A stretch of 64,000 nt of DNA from Lutraria lutraria (Eukaryota > Mollusca > Bivalvia > Venerida > Mactridae), in assembly GCA_964023205.1 (NCBI GenBank), contig OZ026835.1, forward strand, positions 35,571,380 to 35,635,379, written 5' to 3'. Both the position numbers and the translations under genes were made by a program. Position 1 is the stretch's first letter. Each line of letters begins with the position of its first letter. The notes beneath the pieces are model-generated. The model ran no database searches and was not told the DNA's origin. It saw only the letters and a program-made list of their open reading frames with translations. This document shows positions 14,901 through 26,800 of this stretch, piece by piece.

Positions 14901-17458
14901 CGTTTTAGGCGCCTGACTGCTATGTTGTGCATGTAGATATGGTCAAGCACAGCAAAATTATACCATTCTGTCGCGTGACTTCTATGGGGTGCATATACAT
15001 TTTGTATTTATGATCAAGTATCTCCAAATGATACGTTATAGGCGCGTGTCTTCTATGGTGTGCATGTAGATATGGTGAAGCATCTCGAAATTATACCTTT
15101 CTGTCGCGTGACTTCTATGGTGTGCATGTAGACATGGTCAAACATCCCGAAATTATACCTTTCTGTCGCGTGACTTCTATGGTTTGCATATGTGTTTGAT
15201 CAAGTATCCCCGAATGATACGTTTTAGATGCGTGACTTCTATGGTGTGCATGTAGATATGGTGAAGCATCTCGAAATTATACCTTTCTGTCGCGTGACTA
15301 CTATGGTGTGCATAAATGTATGATCAGATATCTCGAAATGATACATTTTAGGCGCGTGACTTCAATGGTGTGCATGTAGATATGGTCAAGCATCCCCATA
15401 TTATACCTATCTGTCGCGTGACTTCTATGATGTGCATATGTGTATGATCAAGTATCTCCGAATGATACGTCATAGGCGCTTGACTTCTATGATGTGCATG
15501 TAGATATGGTCAAGCATAGCCATATAATACCTATCTGTCGCGTGACTTCTATGGTGTGCATATGTGTATGATCAAGTATCCCCGAACGATACGTTTTAGG
15601 CGCGTGACTTCTATGGTGTGCATGTAGATATGGTGAAGCATCTCGAAATTATACCTTTCTGTCGCGTGACTTCCATGGTGTGCATGTAGACATGGTCAAC
15701 CATCCCGAAATTATACGTTTTTGTCGCGTGACTTCTATGGTGTGCATATATGTATGATCAAGTGTCCCCAAATGATAGATTTTAGTCGCGTGACGTCTAT
15801 GGTGTGCATGTAGATATGGTCAATCACCCGAAATTATACGTTTCTGTCGCGTGACTTCCATGGTGTGCATATATGTATGATCAGGTATCTCCAAATGATA
15901 CGTTGTAGGCGCGTGACTTCTATGGTGTGCAGGTAGATATGGTCAAGTATCACGAAATTATACCTTTCTTTCGCGTGACAACTATGGTGTGCATATATGT
16001 ATGATCAAGTATCCCCAAATGATACGTTTTAGGCGCGTGACTTCAATGGTGTGCATGAAGATATGGTCAAGCATCTCTTAATTATACGTTTCTGTCGCGT
16101 GACTTCTATGGGGTGCATATATGTATGATCAAGCATGCCCAAATGATACGTTTTTGGAGCGTGACTTCTTTGGTGTGCATGTCGATATTGTCAAGCATCC
16201 CGAAATTATACCTTTCTGTCGCGTGACTTCTATGGTGTGCATGTAGATATGGTCAATCACCCGAAATGATACCTTTCAGTCGCGTGACTTCTATGGTGTG
16301 CATATATGTATTATCAAGTAACTCCTAATGATACGTTTTATGCGCGTGACTTCAATAGTGTGCATGTCGATATGGTCAACCATCCCAAAATGATACCTTT
16401 CAGTCACGTGACTTCTATGGTGTGCATGTAGATATGGTCAAGCAACTCGAAATTACACCTTTCTGTCCCGTGACTTCTATGGTGTGCATATATGTATGAT
16501 CAAGTATTCCAAAATGATATATTTTAGGCGCCTGACTGCTATGTTGTGCATGTAGATACGGTCAAGCACAGCGAAATTATTCCATTCTGTCGCGTGACTT
16601 CTATGGTGTGCATATACATTTTCTAGGTATGATCAAGTATCTCCAAATGATACGTTATAGGCGCTTGACTTCTATGATTTGCATGTAGATATGGTCAAGC
16701 ATCCCCATATTATACCTATCTGTCGCGTGAATTCTATGGTGTGCATATGTGTATGATCAAGTATCCCCGAATGATACGTTTTAGGCGCGTGACTTCTATG
16801 GTGTGCATGTAGATATGGTGAAGCATCTCGAAATCATACCTTTCTGTCGCGTGACTTCTATGGTGTGCATGTAGACATGGTCAACCATCCCGAAAGTATA
16901 CGTTTCTGTCGCGTGACTTCTATGGTGTGCATATATGCATGATCAGATATCTCCAAATGATACATTTTAGGCGCGTGACTTCAATAGTGTGCATGTCGAT
17001 ATGGTCAACCATCCCAAAATGATACCTTTCAGTCACGTGATTTCTATGGTGTGCATGTAGATATGGTCAAGCAACTCGAAATTATACCTTTCTGTCCCGT
17101 GACTTCTATGGTGTGCATATATGTATGATCAAGTATCCCCATATGATACATTTTAGTCGCGTGACTTCAATGGTGTGCATGTAGATTTGGTCAAGCATCC
17201 CGAAATTATGCCTTTCTGTAACGTGACTTCTATGTGGTGCATATATGTATGATCAAGTGTCCCCAAATAATACGTTTTAGGCACGTGACTTCTATGGTGT
17301 GCATGTAGATATTGTCAAGCATCCCGAAATTATACGTTTCTGTCGCGTGACTTCTATGGTGTGCATGTAGATATGGTCAATCACCCGAAATTATACCTTT
17401 CTCTCGCTTGACTTCTGTGGTGTGCATATATGTATGATCAAGTATCTCCAAATGAAAC

Positions 17459-20358
17459 GGTTCATTGTGTCAATAGGTTAGGCATGTCCATCATACCAGC
17501 ATCATAATGAAAGCCTCATATAATACAAAGTCTTATAAAATATAATATATCGAGGTATGTATATACAGCTGCGGTGCTATAAATTCTGCCCATGCGTACA
17601 TCAATACGTACGCTTTTTAATAAACAACAGATTGAAGTAGGGCCCATTTAAAAACCGATGCTCAGTTATAAAATTATCAGTATACTAGTAAATCGTACAC
17701 ACTCTCCGGAAAAAAAATTAGACCGAAATCTAGGGCGCTTTTGTTGAAAATATCCGGTTTCAGTTTAGGTTTTGTTACATGTTGGATAATAAACTAAAAC
17801 TGGTTTCGATCTAAACTGAGTGGCGAACAAACGGGCAGTTTGAAGAAGCATTTTAATCTCTATGGCGACAGAAAAGAGCTTTACTATGTTCTTGATATAT
17901 TAACAGGAAAACACGCTTATAAAGAAAAATAATTAAAAAGAATAAAATTATTCTCTCTTTTGTTATTCCCGGATCAGGATGTCATATTTGGACATTTGGT
18001 TGATATATTGAATAGGCTGGGTATATGGTTGAAATGGCCCTCTTTACAGTAGAAAGATAAAAAAAATAACAAATTAGATTACAAAATTGTCCATTGATAA
18101 TTATAAGGTAGATAAGAAATTGTGTAATGAGAGTTTCAGTAATGCATTGTCAACATGGTCGGCCATTTTCCCACACTCAACTGCATGTAATTTCGGACGC
18201 ATCAAACCGACCAAACCGCCTCTGGGTGTAGTTTGGAAGGTTTGGCAATCTGGTTCGAGATCTTTTATTTTATTTTTTTCAAACCAGTTTTACTGTACAA
18301 ACGGACAGTTTGACAAACTAGTTGGAAACCAAACCTGGTTTGTTTCAAACAAAAGCTCTCCTAGACAATGCAACTGTGCTGATGATGCAAGCCGTGGGCG
18401 TTGTCTGGTTCTATTATTTGCTATTTTCAAAGCAGAATTTGTGATAGGGGAAGTGTCTCCAGACTTGCCGTGGGCGGAGTTAATGATTATATAGTAGGTG
18501 GAACGATACCTGTACACAGACATGAATGTACATCAGTGAGTTACAATTAGCTTGAGCGTATATATATAATGTTAGGCAAACCAAAGATAACAAACATTAA
18601 CATATACTCAATTGATCAGCGTCATTTCGGTGTCTTTATTGTTTTGATTTTTTGGTCAGGTCATCCGTTGATCGCATTGGTCGGTAGATATTCTGATTCT
18701 TTGGTAATTTTTATCAATAGAAGCATAATAACTATATTTCTTCCCTAAACATAAACAAAACATTTAATCACATCACATATCAAAACGGGTTTAATTTATG
18801 AAAGCCGACGAACAGCGCTGTATATATTCATGAAATGATGGAACAATTTTTCGGTCCTAGATCACGGAAATAAGTAAGCGATTTGGTAATTACCTCAAAT
18901 GACTTTTATCCACAGTAATTGGTATAGAAAAGCTTAAAAGCCTTCCCAAATTATAGCAATAAATGACAGGTACAGCAGTATGGTATATAGTATTTGTTTT
19001 AATAAATTAGCTGTGATTTTAACAGCCCGATTAGCTTAGCTCAGTTGGTAGAGCATCTGACTTGCAATCAGGAGGTCGAGCCCCACATCGGGTACATTAT
19101 TTTTCTTCCTCCTATTACACAGGTAACTGCTGAATGCGCGTTTCTTTGTTACATCATACCGAGTTTATCAAGTGTATAATGAAATCCGGAAGTTTGGAAG
19201 TTTTATGGAAGTTGCCATGCATTTAAATCATTTTTCGCGCAGTCACATAGATGCTTTTTCGGATTGCTTCAGCTAAGTCACTATTATTCATACCATGTCA
19301 GGTTGTTTCGTACATGTTTCCGCGGGACAACTTATAAGTGCCTTCTTGTGCATGTGTGGTGAGAACACAATTTAGGGATGGACCGTTCTACTATTTGCAT
19401 GTTATTGTCAGTAAGTTAAAACATTTTTAGATAACCCTTACGTCGCTTTCCATTGGCAATTTAGCAATACGTATTTCTCATATCAAGTTCTTAAACTAAT
19501 AGTATTATATTGCATTAATATAATTTATGTTTCATTTACAATGAAAAAAAACATTTTAAGATTAATATGCATATGTATAACAATTTTTTTATTCACATAA
19601 ATAGTATGCAATTATCAATAGTATATCATCAGTTAACCTGATCGATCTGAAAGTTACCAAGGCATATGCAAACAGTAGCACATTTTTTATGAAGCACATT
19701 ATTTTATAATGAGAAATATAACACAGAAATAAAATAAAAGTCTGCAACAAAATTCAATTTCTATTCTAATAGTAACAAAAAACTAGTTTATCGGTACATG
19801 CAATTTATAAATCAAGCCAAATTGAATGTGAATCATCTGACCGAATTTGCATCATACCTGTAATAGGATAATTGTGTTCCCATTATAGCAAGCAATTAAC
19901 CAAACAAACAATAGGTCTATTTTTCAGTAAGGTTTCAAAATTTGTTGTACCTATGTTAAAGAAATCTGTGCAAGAAGTCAGGTTGAAGAGTAAATAGACA
20001 ATTTCATGAAAATACGCGTTTGAATTATCTTGGGCTCCCGTTCATCACTTTGGATTACGAGATTTGGATATTCGAGGTTATTTTACATTGGAATATATAG
20101 GACCGAAATTTAATTTCAGACTACCACAGGTTTTTGGATAGCCCATTGTCAAAAATCAAGGTTCTACTGAATTACGTAACATCTTCAATCAAAGAGAAAC
20201 ATGGGGACACAACCTATGGAATAGCTAAGACAACAGCTCCAGGCTAACTCAATATTCCACCATGTTTCTTATAATCATATCTTTACACAAAATGTATCTA
20301 TGACAGTCTCCAAAACATTCACTTCATGTCAGGTTATTGTAAATAGCATCACATTCTA
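17459..20358. other. Intergenic spacer between satellite and DONSON
   Basis: No supported gene. Near 17598-17620 the sequence holds a short inverted repeat (GCGTAC, 8-nt loop, GTACGC) followed by a T run. At 17690-17830 and 18180-18360 there are related purine/pyrimidine-rich segments with AAACCGAAAT and AAACCTGGTTTG motifs that look like old repeat remnants. A TTTATT at 19588-19593 reads AATAAA on the minus strand and is one possible DONSON polyadenylation signal, about 770 bp past the stop; this is weak. Confidence 0.6.
19025..19093 (+). pseudogene. tRNA-like sequence with a broken T arm
   Basis: The seven-base acceptor strand GCCCGAT pairs with ATCGGGT at the end (one G-T pair). An A-box-like segment (TAGCTCAGTTGG) and an anticodon stem-loop with loop CTTGCAA (anticodon TGC, nominally alanine) are clear. 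The D-arm region carries a five-base duplication (TTAGCTTAGC), and about eight bases that should form the 5' half of the T arm are missing, so no normal T stem can form. A run of T follows within ten bases. A related tRNA-like head lies at 30560-30668 on the other strand. It is either a SINE head or a tRNA pseudogene; a working tRNA is unlikely. Confidence 0.65.
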
Positions 20359-20826
20359 TCAAGTCATCCAAGAAAATCCTTGAGGCATGCACACAACTTC
20401 TTTAATACCACAAATTCTATCTTCACACACAGGCTCAGTTCTATGGAAACACTTCAGTTTAGAAACAACACTCCTATCATTAGAATCCCCTAAATGAACA
20501 CTTTCATCTGTGATAACTTCATCAATAGTTTCTAGCGCAGTATGACTTTCCATCTCTGACTTAGACGAGACTTTTGCTAATTCAGCAGAATTTTCACTAG
20601 TTTTTGATTCTTTGAGCCTATTACTAACAAGTTTGCCAAGAATGTTAAATGGTATGGTTGGATCATGGTTGTTGAATACCATACCAAAGTCAGCATTCTG
20701 AGTTTGATGAAGTAACGAGACCAGTTGTTGACAGTGACTAGGAAGAATAGGACCAGATATTTCTACAATGTGAGCTTGGGTTATGTTACTATCTTTATCA
20801 TGCTGTTTAACTACTGTGTGCTTCAC
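20359..20826 (-). CDS. DONSON: DONSON last exon with an extended C-terminus
   Basis: 155 codons plus stop. The first third aligns with the vertebrate EITGPIMP region and the DPTxxFN motif (here HDPTIPFN, res. 508-515). The remaining roughly 97 residues are longer than the roughly 55-residue human end because of a low-complexity Ser/Glu/Asp stretch. The tail finishes with IKEVVCMPQGFSWMT, which looks like a conserved terminus. The acceptor is TTTCAG just before GTGAAG. Confidence 0.88.
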   Translation of the reverse strand: MKHTVVKQHDKDSNITQAHIVEISGPILPSHCQQLVSLLHQTQNADFGMVFNNHDPTIPFNILGKLVSNRLKESKTSENSAELAKVSSKSEMESHTALETIDEVITDESVHLGDSNDRSVVSKLKCFHRTEPVCEDRICGIKEVVCMPQGFSWMT

Positions 20827-23800
20827 CTGAAAGGGAACATTTATACATAAGACGATAATCTTAAAGAACAACACAATAATGACAGAGAAGCAGAATATTC
20901 AGGACGTTCAAAATCTTTCATGGGGAGACAATATATACAGTCCAACATCAGTTAGTAGCCACCTCCAAATAAAGGCCACCATGTGAATAAAGGCCATTTT
21001 AAGAAAAAACGTCATTAATGATTTGGAACCAACTGACCACACATAAAGGCCACCTGTCAATTAAGGCCACATTTAGTCTTTCCCACAGTGACATTTGTTC
21101 ACAGGATTGACTGTATAATTTTAAAACACATCTATGTTTCCTTAACATGCAACATAAACAACATACAAAATGTGCTGCTTACATTTTTTATAAATTCATT
21201 ACAAATATTATTTCTTCAAAAATATATCAAAAGTGAACATTCACAATATTTTTTACTGTAACTTCACAATTGTTCAATAAACAATACATCAGACGGAGAA
21301 CAATTAGACCCAACTACATTAAAAAGTAACGCATTGAGAAAATGTGTAAACAAAATTCACTAGAGGAAAATGTGAATAATTAATAGCATCCAATGAAATT
21401 AAATTTCTAGATCTTTCTTAAACTGCAAGATTATTCCCCATAGCATCATTTAATCTTATCAACAGTGATTATTTGATAATCAAAACCAAAATGTATAAAA
21501 CATAATTATTATTCCTTTATCTCAGAGCCTATCATTTCTTATTTCTTTTCGAAACCAATAAAGATGTGTATGGAACTATTTCCTATTCCTGTGTAACCCA
21601 AGATAATTGAACATGAGAAATTATTTGAATAAACATCTTTGACTAGATCTGCAAGCTGAGAGAAAATTGAAATTGTAATTTTAAGAAAGGCAAGATTTAA
21701 TAGTTCTTCTTTCATCACGAAAACACTGAATCCAGGAGTTTTATGTTTTGAGGTAAGAGCCCTAGCTCTGAATATGGGGATGAAATAGCGGGTTGAAGCC
21801 TCTTTTAGGGAAAAAATCTCGCCTCACACCATTTTGGGAATGAAATTTCAAGAAGTAAATCAGAAATTTGTGGAAAATTGCATGATTTCAAAGAAATTTT
21901 CTGAGGGGAAGGTGCCCTTTACAGGCTATAACTTTATAATAAAGAAAACCCCTGGAATCAAACATACCTTGTGGGATTTCAATGTAGCGCCTTTGAATGG
22001 TGTTGGGCTGATTACAGTTGGAGGCAGACCAGCCTGAGTTCCGCTCATAGCTACACATGTACGGCAGTTCAGCAAGAAATTAAAGAATGCCTGAACGTTT
22101 GAACTCTCTATGTAGACGAGGGATTCTGGTCGATGATCAATAACACGGAATCCTTCGCGCTGTCTGCATACATGTCAAGGTCATAACAAATTTCATGAGA
22201 CCTATGTGGTCGAGTGGTAATGATCTCTGACTAGTATTCATTGGACCCTTGTTGCTGTGAGTTCGAATCTCATCCGGGACCAGAAAATATTTACATGTCA
22301 GGAAACTGTCCAACTAGCTTATGGAAAAACAAAAACTGGAAGTCGCAAAATGACCCAGACTGTTGGTGCAATGTTTATTGGAAAAAAAATCTCATTTGAA
22401 TAAATCTTTGCAATTTCTGTGGCATTTCAAAAGTTTGAACTAAGGATGTACACTAGATATCAAAAGTTGAGAGTCAAGATGACTCTTATTTGATAATATT
22501 TCAAAGAGTCAACAAAATTTCCTACTAAGGTCATCGTAAATTTGACTCTTTGGTTCAAATTCCTAAGAGTCAGAAGCATTATTTTGCTAATTTCAAGAGT
22601 CAAAATGCTGTTTCAAGGGTCAAATGAAAGCCCAGAATTATTTACTAAATTTACGGTAAGACAGATATTTCCAACTTAAAACAAACCAGAAACTTGAATA
22701 CAGAAGGATACAATTTGACTTTTTTAGGATCCAGAGTTGGAAATTGTTTTTTATCTAAGCCCATACTTTCTAACCAACCCGAAGCAGCATCATCATTGTC
22801 CAGTATATCATCTACATCATCTTCACACTCATCATGTCTGAAATAAATATATACAGAACAAGATATTAGTATTGATCGAATACTGAGTGGTTAATAGTTT
22901 TGTGAAATGTCAATATTTTTTTCTGTGAATATCTAAATTTAGAGAAACAAAAGCATAACAATTAGACTAACATTAAACTTTTTAATAGACCCTGGCTCTT
23001 GGTGCGACTTTAAAACCCAGAAAAAAATATGCATGCGACAAAATTTCACATATGAGGAACCTGTCAAGCTAGTTTACAGATGGTATATGGTTCTACCCAA
23101 TGGGTATGCCTGGGGACTTCCTTCACTGTTAAAGCTGGTAAGTCACCAAACAACCCTGGTTGTTGGTACAACGTTAAACTCAAAAGAAAAACAACATCAG
23201 TTAGGACAGTAAAACAAATATCATATATACTTCTCTTTCTTCTCTTCAGCAGCTTCCACAGGGAATGGTGTTATATTAGCACTAACCACATTCTCCTTCT
23301 TGTCAGGTGTAACAGTCTTCTTACCAACCGGAAGTTTAAACTCAATACCTGGTTAAAGATATATCAAATCTATGTGTAAATGGTTAAATGCTACAAATAT
23401 GATCTTTAAAGTTTATACACTATAAACAGCTCTTAACTGGTTATCAATTTGATCTGCTCTATCAATCAATAAATCTGTGATAAACTGTCATCCATACTTC
23501 TATGGAGGCATTTGGTAGAAGTTGACTGTTAATTTTGTATTACTGGTACTCCATTGATGATGATGTTGTGAGACAATGTGAGAACAGTTTATTTATTTAC
23601 TTGGGTTTAATGCCGTTATTCAAAAAGACAACAATTTTTCAGTTATATATGGTGGATGATTCACCCAACAAGTTTTCCTGGACTGCATTCTAACCAGTAC
23701 TGACTTATCCTTCCACAAGGAACCAGAAACTTCCCACATGTGGAGGAAAATCAACATTTCTGTCAAATTTTCATGGCAGGGTATAATCTGCTGTAACGGG

Positions 23801-26800
23801 GAATCAAACCCGGATTGCCTGGTTACAAATCAAGTGCACTAACCACTGAACCACGGCCGTGACATCAGAACAGTAAAAGGAAGATTAAGTAACGATCAAA
23901 TTTATCTAATATTGCAGTCTTCTACAGTTACACTAACTTTAAACTAATGTTTATTTCAACAGCGCTAAAAATAGAAAATCAATAATAGTTAAACTCTCTG
24001 GCAAGACAATTGCACCAGTTCACCCCATTTGTGCAAAAATACACGCGGACTTTAATTGTTGTGTTTTAGTGCTGTGCAAGTGTCTGAAAATATTTTTTTG
24101 TTACTCAGCCATTAGTAGAGTTGGATTTTACGGATAATTTCAGGACCCATATTAATTTTGGTCGACTTATACGGTAATTGTTCTGCGATCTTATCAATTT
24201 TATTCTTTTTTTTTCAATAGATCGTGTCGCCACCGTGTTGTCACCATAATATGTGTTGTCACCGTGGATTCACGGTGGCAATGGTCACCGTGGCCGTCCA
24301 CCGTAATTTAAAGATCTGGGTGAATCTGGGTGGATTCACGGTGGCAAATTTTGCGTTGTCATCCAGAGTCGTCGCCACTGTGACGGGTGGAAAAAGGAAA
24401 ACCCACCTTGCGTGTACTGTAGTTGGTTGCCTGGGTGCCCGAATGGATATTTTTTTCTTTAAGTCCTTATTCAGACAACCTACTTTTTAAGAGTTTTCTT
24501 CATAAAGTATATTGGCGGGCAACCTGCCACAAAAAACTAATTCAAAGACTGTATTGCACTAAGCAACTGGTGTTATATAAAATGTACCTTCATTTTCCAA
24601 CAGCTCTCTGAATCCTCTAGTTGTTGGGGTAACAAAGCATTCAACACCAGACTGTGTCTTAGACTGGTTGTAGAAGAGGACAGTAAACTGATGAGTACAT
24701 AAATAAAAGTAAGGACACAGTCCAGATCTGAGATGATAATAGGCTGATGTAAAACTGTGCTCCCTAAAATTAAAACAAACTGACAAATAATGATATACAT
24801 AAGAACAAAATGATGTCCATGCGTTTGTTTTAAACATTCTAAAAAGTAAATCTAGTTATTTATGCTAAATGTACCAAATTACTAAACCAAAAAACGTTTG
24901 GCTATTTAAAATCACACAATCTTCCTTTAAATTAATAAATAGTCTTGGACCATAACTGCTTCCCACTTAATAAGAGCCCTAAAATCGTTCACCAGGGAGC
25001 AATTTAATAAAGAAATCATTAAAATTCAATTAAACACAGATATGAAGAGAATTCATTCATTCAATGCAACTCATTATAAAATCTGTAATTATAGCATGTA
25101 ACAGAATTTAATTACAATGATTTTGGTTTTGACACATTCAGTCCCCAATGGAGTTTTCATGAGCAAATTAAATAAAATAATTGATTAAAGATTTTGAGTC
25201 TAAAGAAGTAGAAATATTAATTGAAATCTTATCTGGTAACTTTATGATTTCTGTAAAAAATAGAAAGGTGTCCATAGCACACAGTTGTCCCCACTCTATT
25301 ATTCTGGCCATTGTTCTTATTATTCTTTGCACACTGTGTGACACAAGATTTTCATATAATATAAAACCAAAATATAAATTCAAGGGCAGATAACTACAAA
25401 GTCTTAAGTCTTTGATTGAGTTAAACCATGTATGCACTTCTTCATATGCTGATAAACATTATTGTATAATTTTCTAACTCTGCCTCTAATACTTTTGTAG
25501 ACACGTGTAACAAAAGATTTTCGGACAGACGGACGGACAAAGGCAAATCTATATGACCCTGCTGACCTTAAAATTTACAGGTCATGTAGAGGTTGTCATG
25601 AGGAACCAACATATGAAGTTTGATGACTGTAGGTGTGTTTTGATTTAATAGGCAAGGTTAAAAGTTTGGTACAAACAAACAGACAGACAGGCCATAAACA
25701 ATATGCCCCCATTCAATCGAAACGGGGGCATAAAAAAGTTTTGTTTACACTTACATCACTGACCCTACTTTTTGGACAGGGAACCGGAAGTTTCTAAGGG
25801 CAAAAAAATGATACAATCAGGCCATGATAATGATGATGAATATGTATGAAACAAGAAATATAATATTTACCAGTCTGCTTGTAAGGCTTTCTGTACTTCA
25901 TCCTGGAGTAGGTAGGATGCTACAATACTGTAAGAGTAATTCAGTTTTAATGCATTAATTTTTACAATATTTCTATCTGACAGTATAACACCATAAAACT
26001 AAGAAATGTTAAATCTGTTTTCTTACAAGGGCTGTTCTTTGTGTTCTTTAAGGTGCATCGTATGAGTTACCTCTATTTTACATGTATTCTGTTCTCCCTT
26101 TACCACAATTTCCATGTGCTTCATGCAGTCACATGGTACAGAGATTCATGAGTGACACAGTTAAATGAAGGGCCCTTGTATACTTTATTCAGAAATGGCT
26201 ATTTTGTGCCTGTCTGAGACAAATGTTCAAATTAGCCATAATGTCAGTCACATAGCTTAAGGTGCAGAGAAAGCATATGGATTTGAATGTAATATATAAA
26301 GTCATGGAGATAAACACAGCTTTTTCATGCTTCTTATCCTTATAATTAAGCATGTGCTCTGTGGAATGAGGCAGATGAATCTCCTAGAGAGTCTTCAAAA
26401 AAGGATATGCTAAACAAAATCAACAATGAAATCAAATGTATCAACCAATGTTTATGTTTATCTATTGTTTAACGGCCCATTTGTCAGCTATGGTTATTTC
26501 AGAACCACTCCTCAGAGAGATATGAAGAAACAGGAGAACCTGGCATTTATATCCCTATTTTTATTTTCGAATAGTATCAACAAATGCATGTTCAAGGAGC
26601 ATCTTTCATTACCTAGATTTGACATCATCTACAATCCTAGGGAACAATTTCATCCATGGTATGTTTGGGTGCATCCAGTACAATAAACCACTCTGAAACT
26701 TCCTTTTCTCCCAATTCTCTGTAGTATTCTAAAATGAGTTACATTGACATGAAAAATAGTTATTTATAATATACTGTAGTGTAACCACTTGTGTATAAGA

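Larger units (their letters stand above)
1..17458. repeat. 62-bp / 124-bp satellite array with higher-order structure
   Basis: The first 17.5 kb is one uninterrupted tandem array that continues beyond the left edge. The monomer is about 62 bp and begins with GTGTGCA. Two forms alternate. Form A reads GTAGATATGG after the start and has AAATTATACC in the middle. Form B reads ATATGTATGATCA after the start and has AAATGATACG in the middle. Both finish with CGCGTGACTTCTATG. My hand consensuses of A and B agree at about 51 of 62 positions, so the true repeat is a 124-bp A-B dimer. A 70-bp variant of B carries an extra CATTTTGT. The right edge is sharp: the last B unit breaks off near 17458. Translations of the array are short and repetitive and look non-coding. 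Function is unknown; a centromeric, subtelomeric or other heterochromatic role cannot be told from sequence. Confidence 0.97.

Noticed and set aside
1..17458. CRISPR array
   Set aside because: The repeat is continuous, with no unique spacers between short repeats, and the rest of the window is clearly animal.
17598..17625. Rho-independent-type terminator (hairpin plus T run)
   Set aside because: This is a eukaryotic locus with no nearby gene ending here; a short palindrome in AT-rich DNA is expected by chance.
18087..18494. 135-residue open frame on the plus strand
   Set aside because: It overlaps repeat-like sequence, shows no recognisable domain, and an overlapping minus-strand frame is just as open.
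19025..19093. Functional tRNA-Ala(TGC)
   Set aside because: The 5' half of the T arm is missing and the D arm has an extra five bases.
21834..22037. Plus-strand frame of 67 residues
   Set aside because: It lies antisense to DONSON exon 9 and its flanking intron; the minus-strand reading matches DONSON.
24224..24490. 88-residue plus-strand frame
   Set aside because: It is produced by the CACCGTG repeat cluster and has no protein-like composition.
26426..26686. 86-residue plus-strand frame
   Set aside because: It is made of SINE family B plus antisense of DONSON exon 4.
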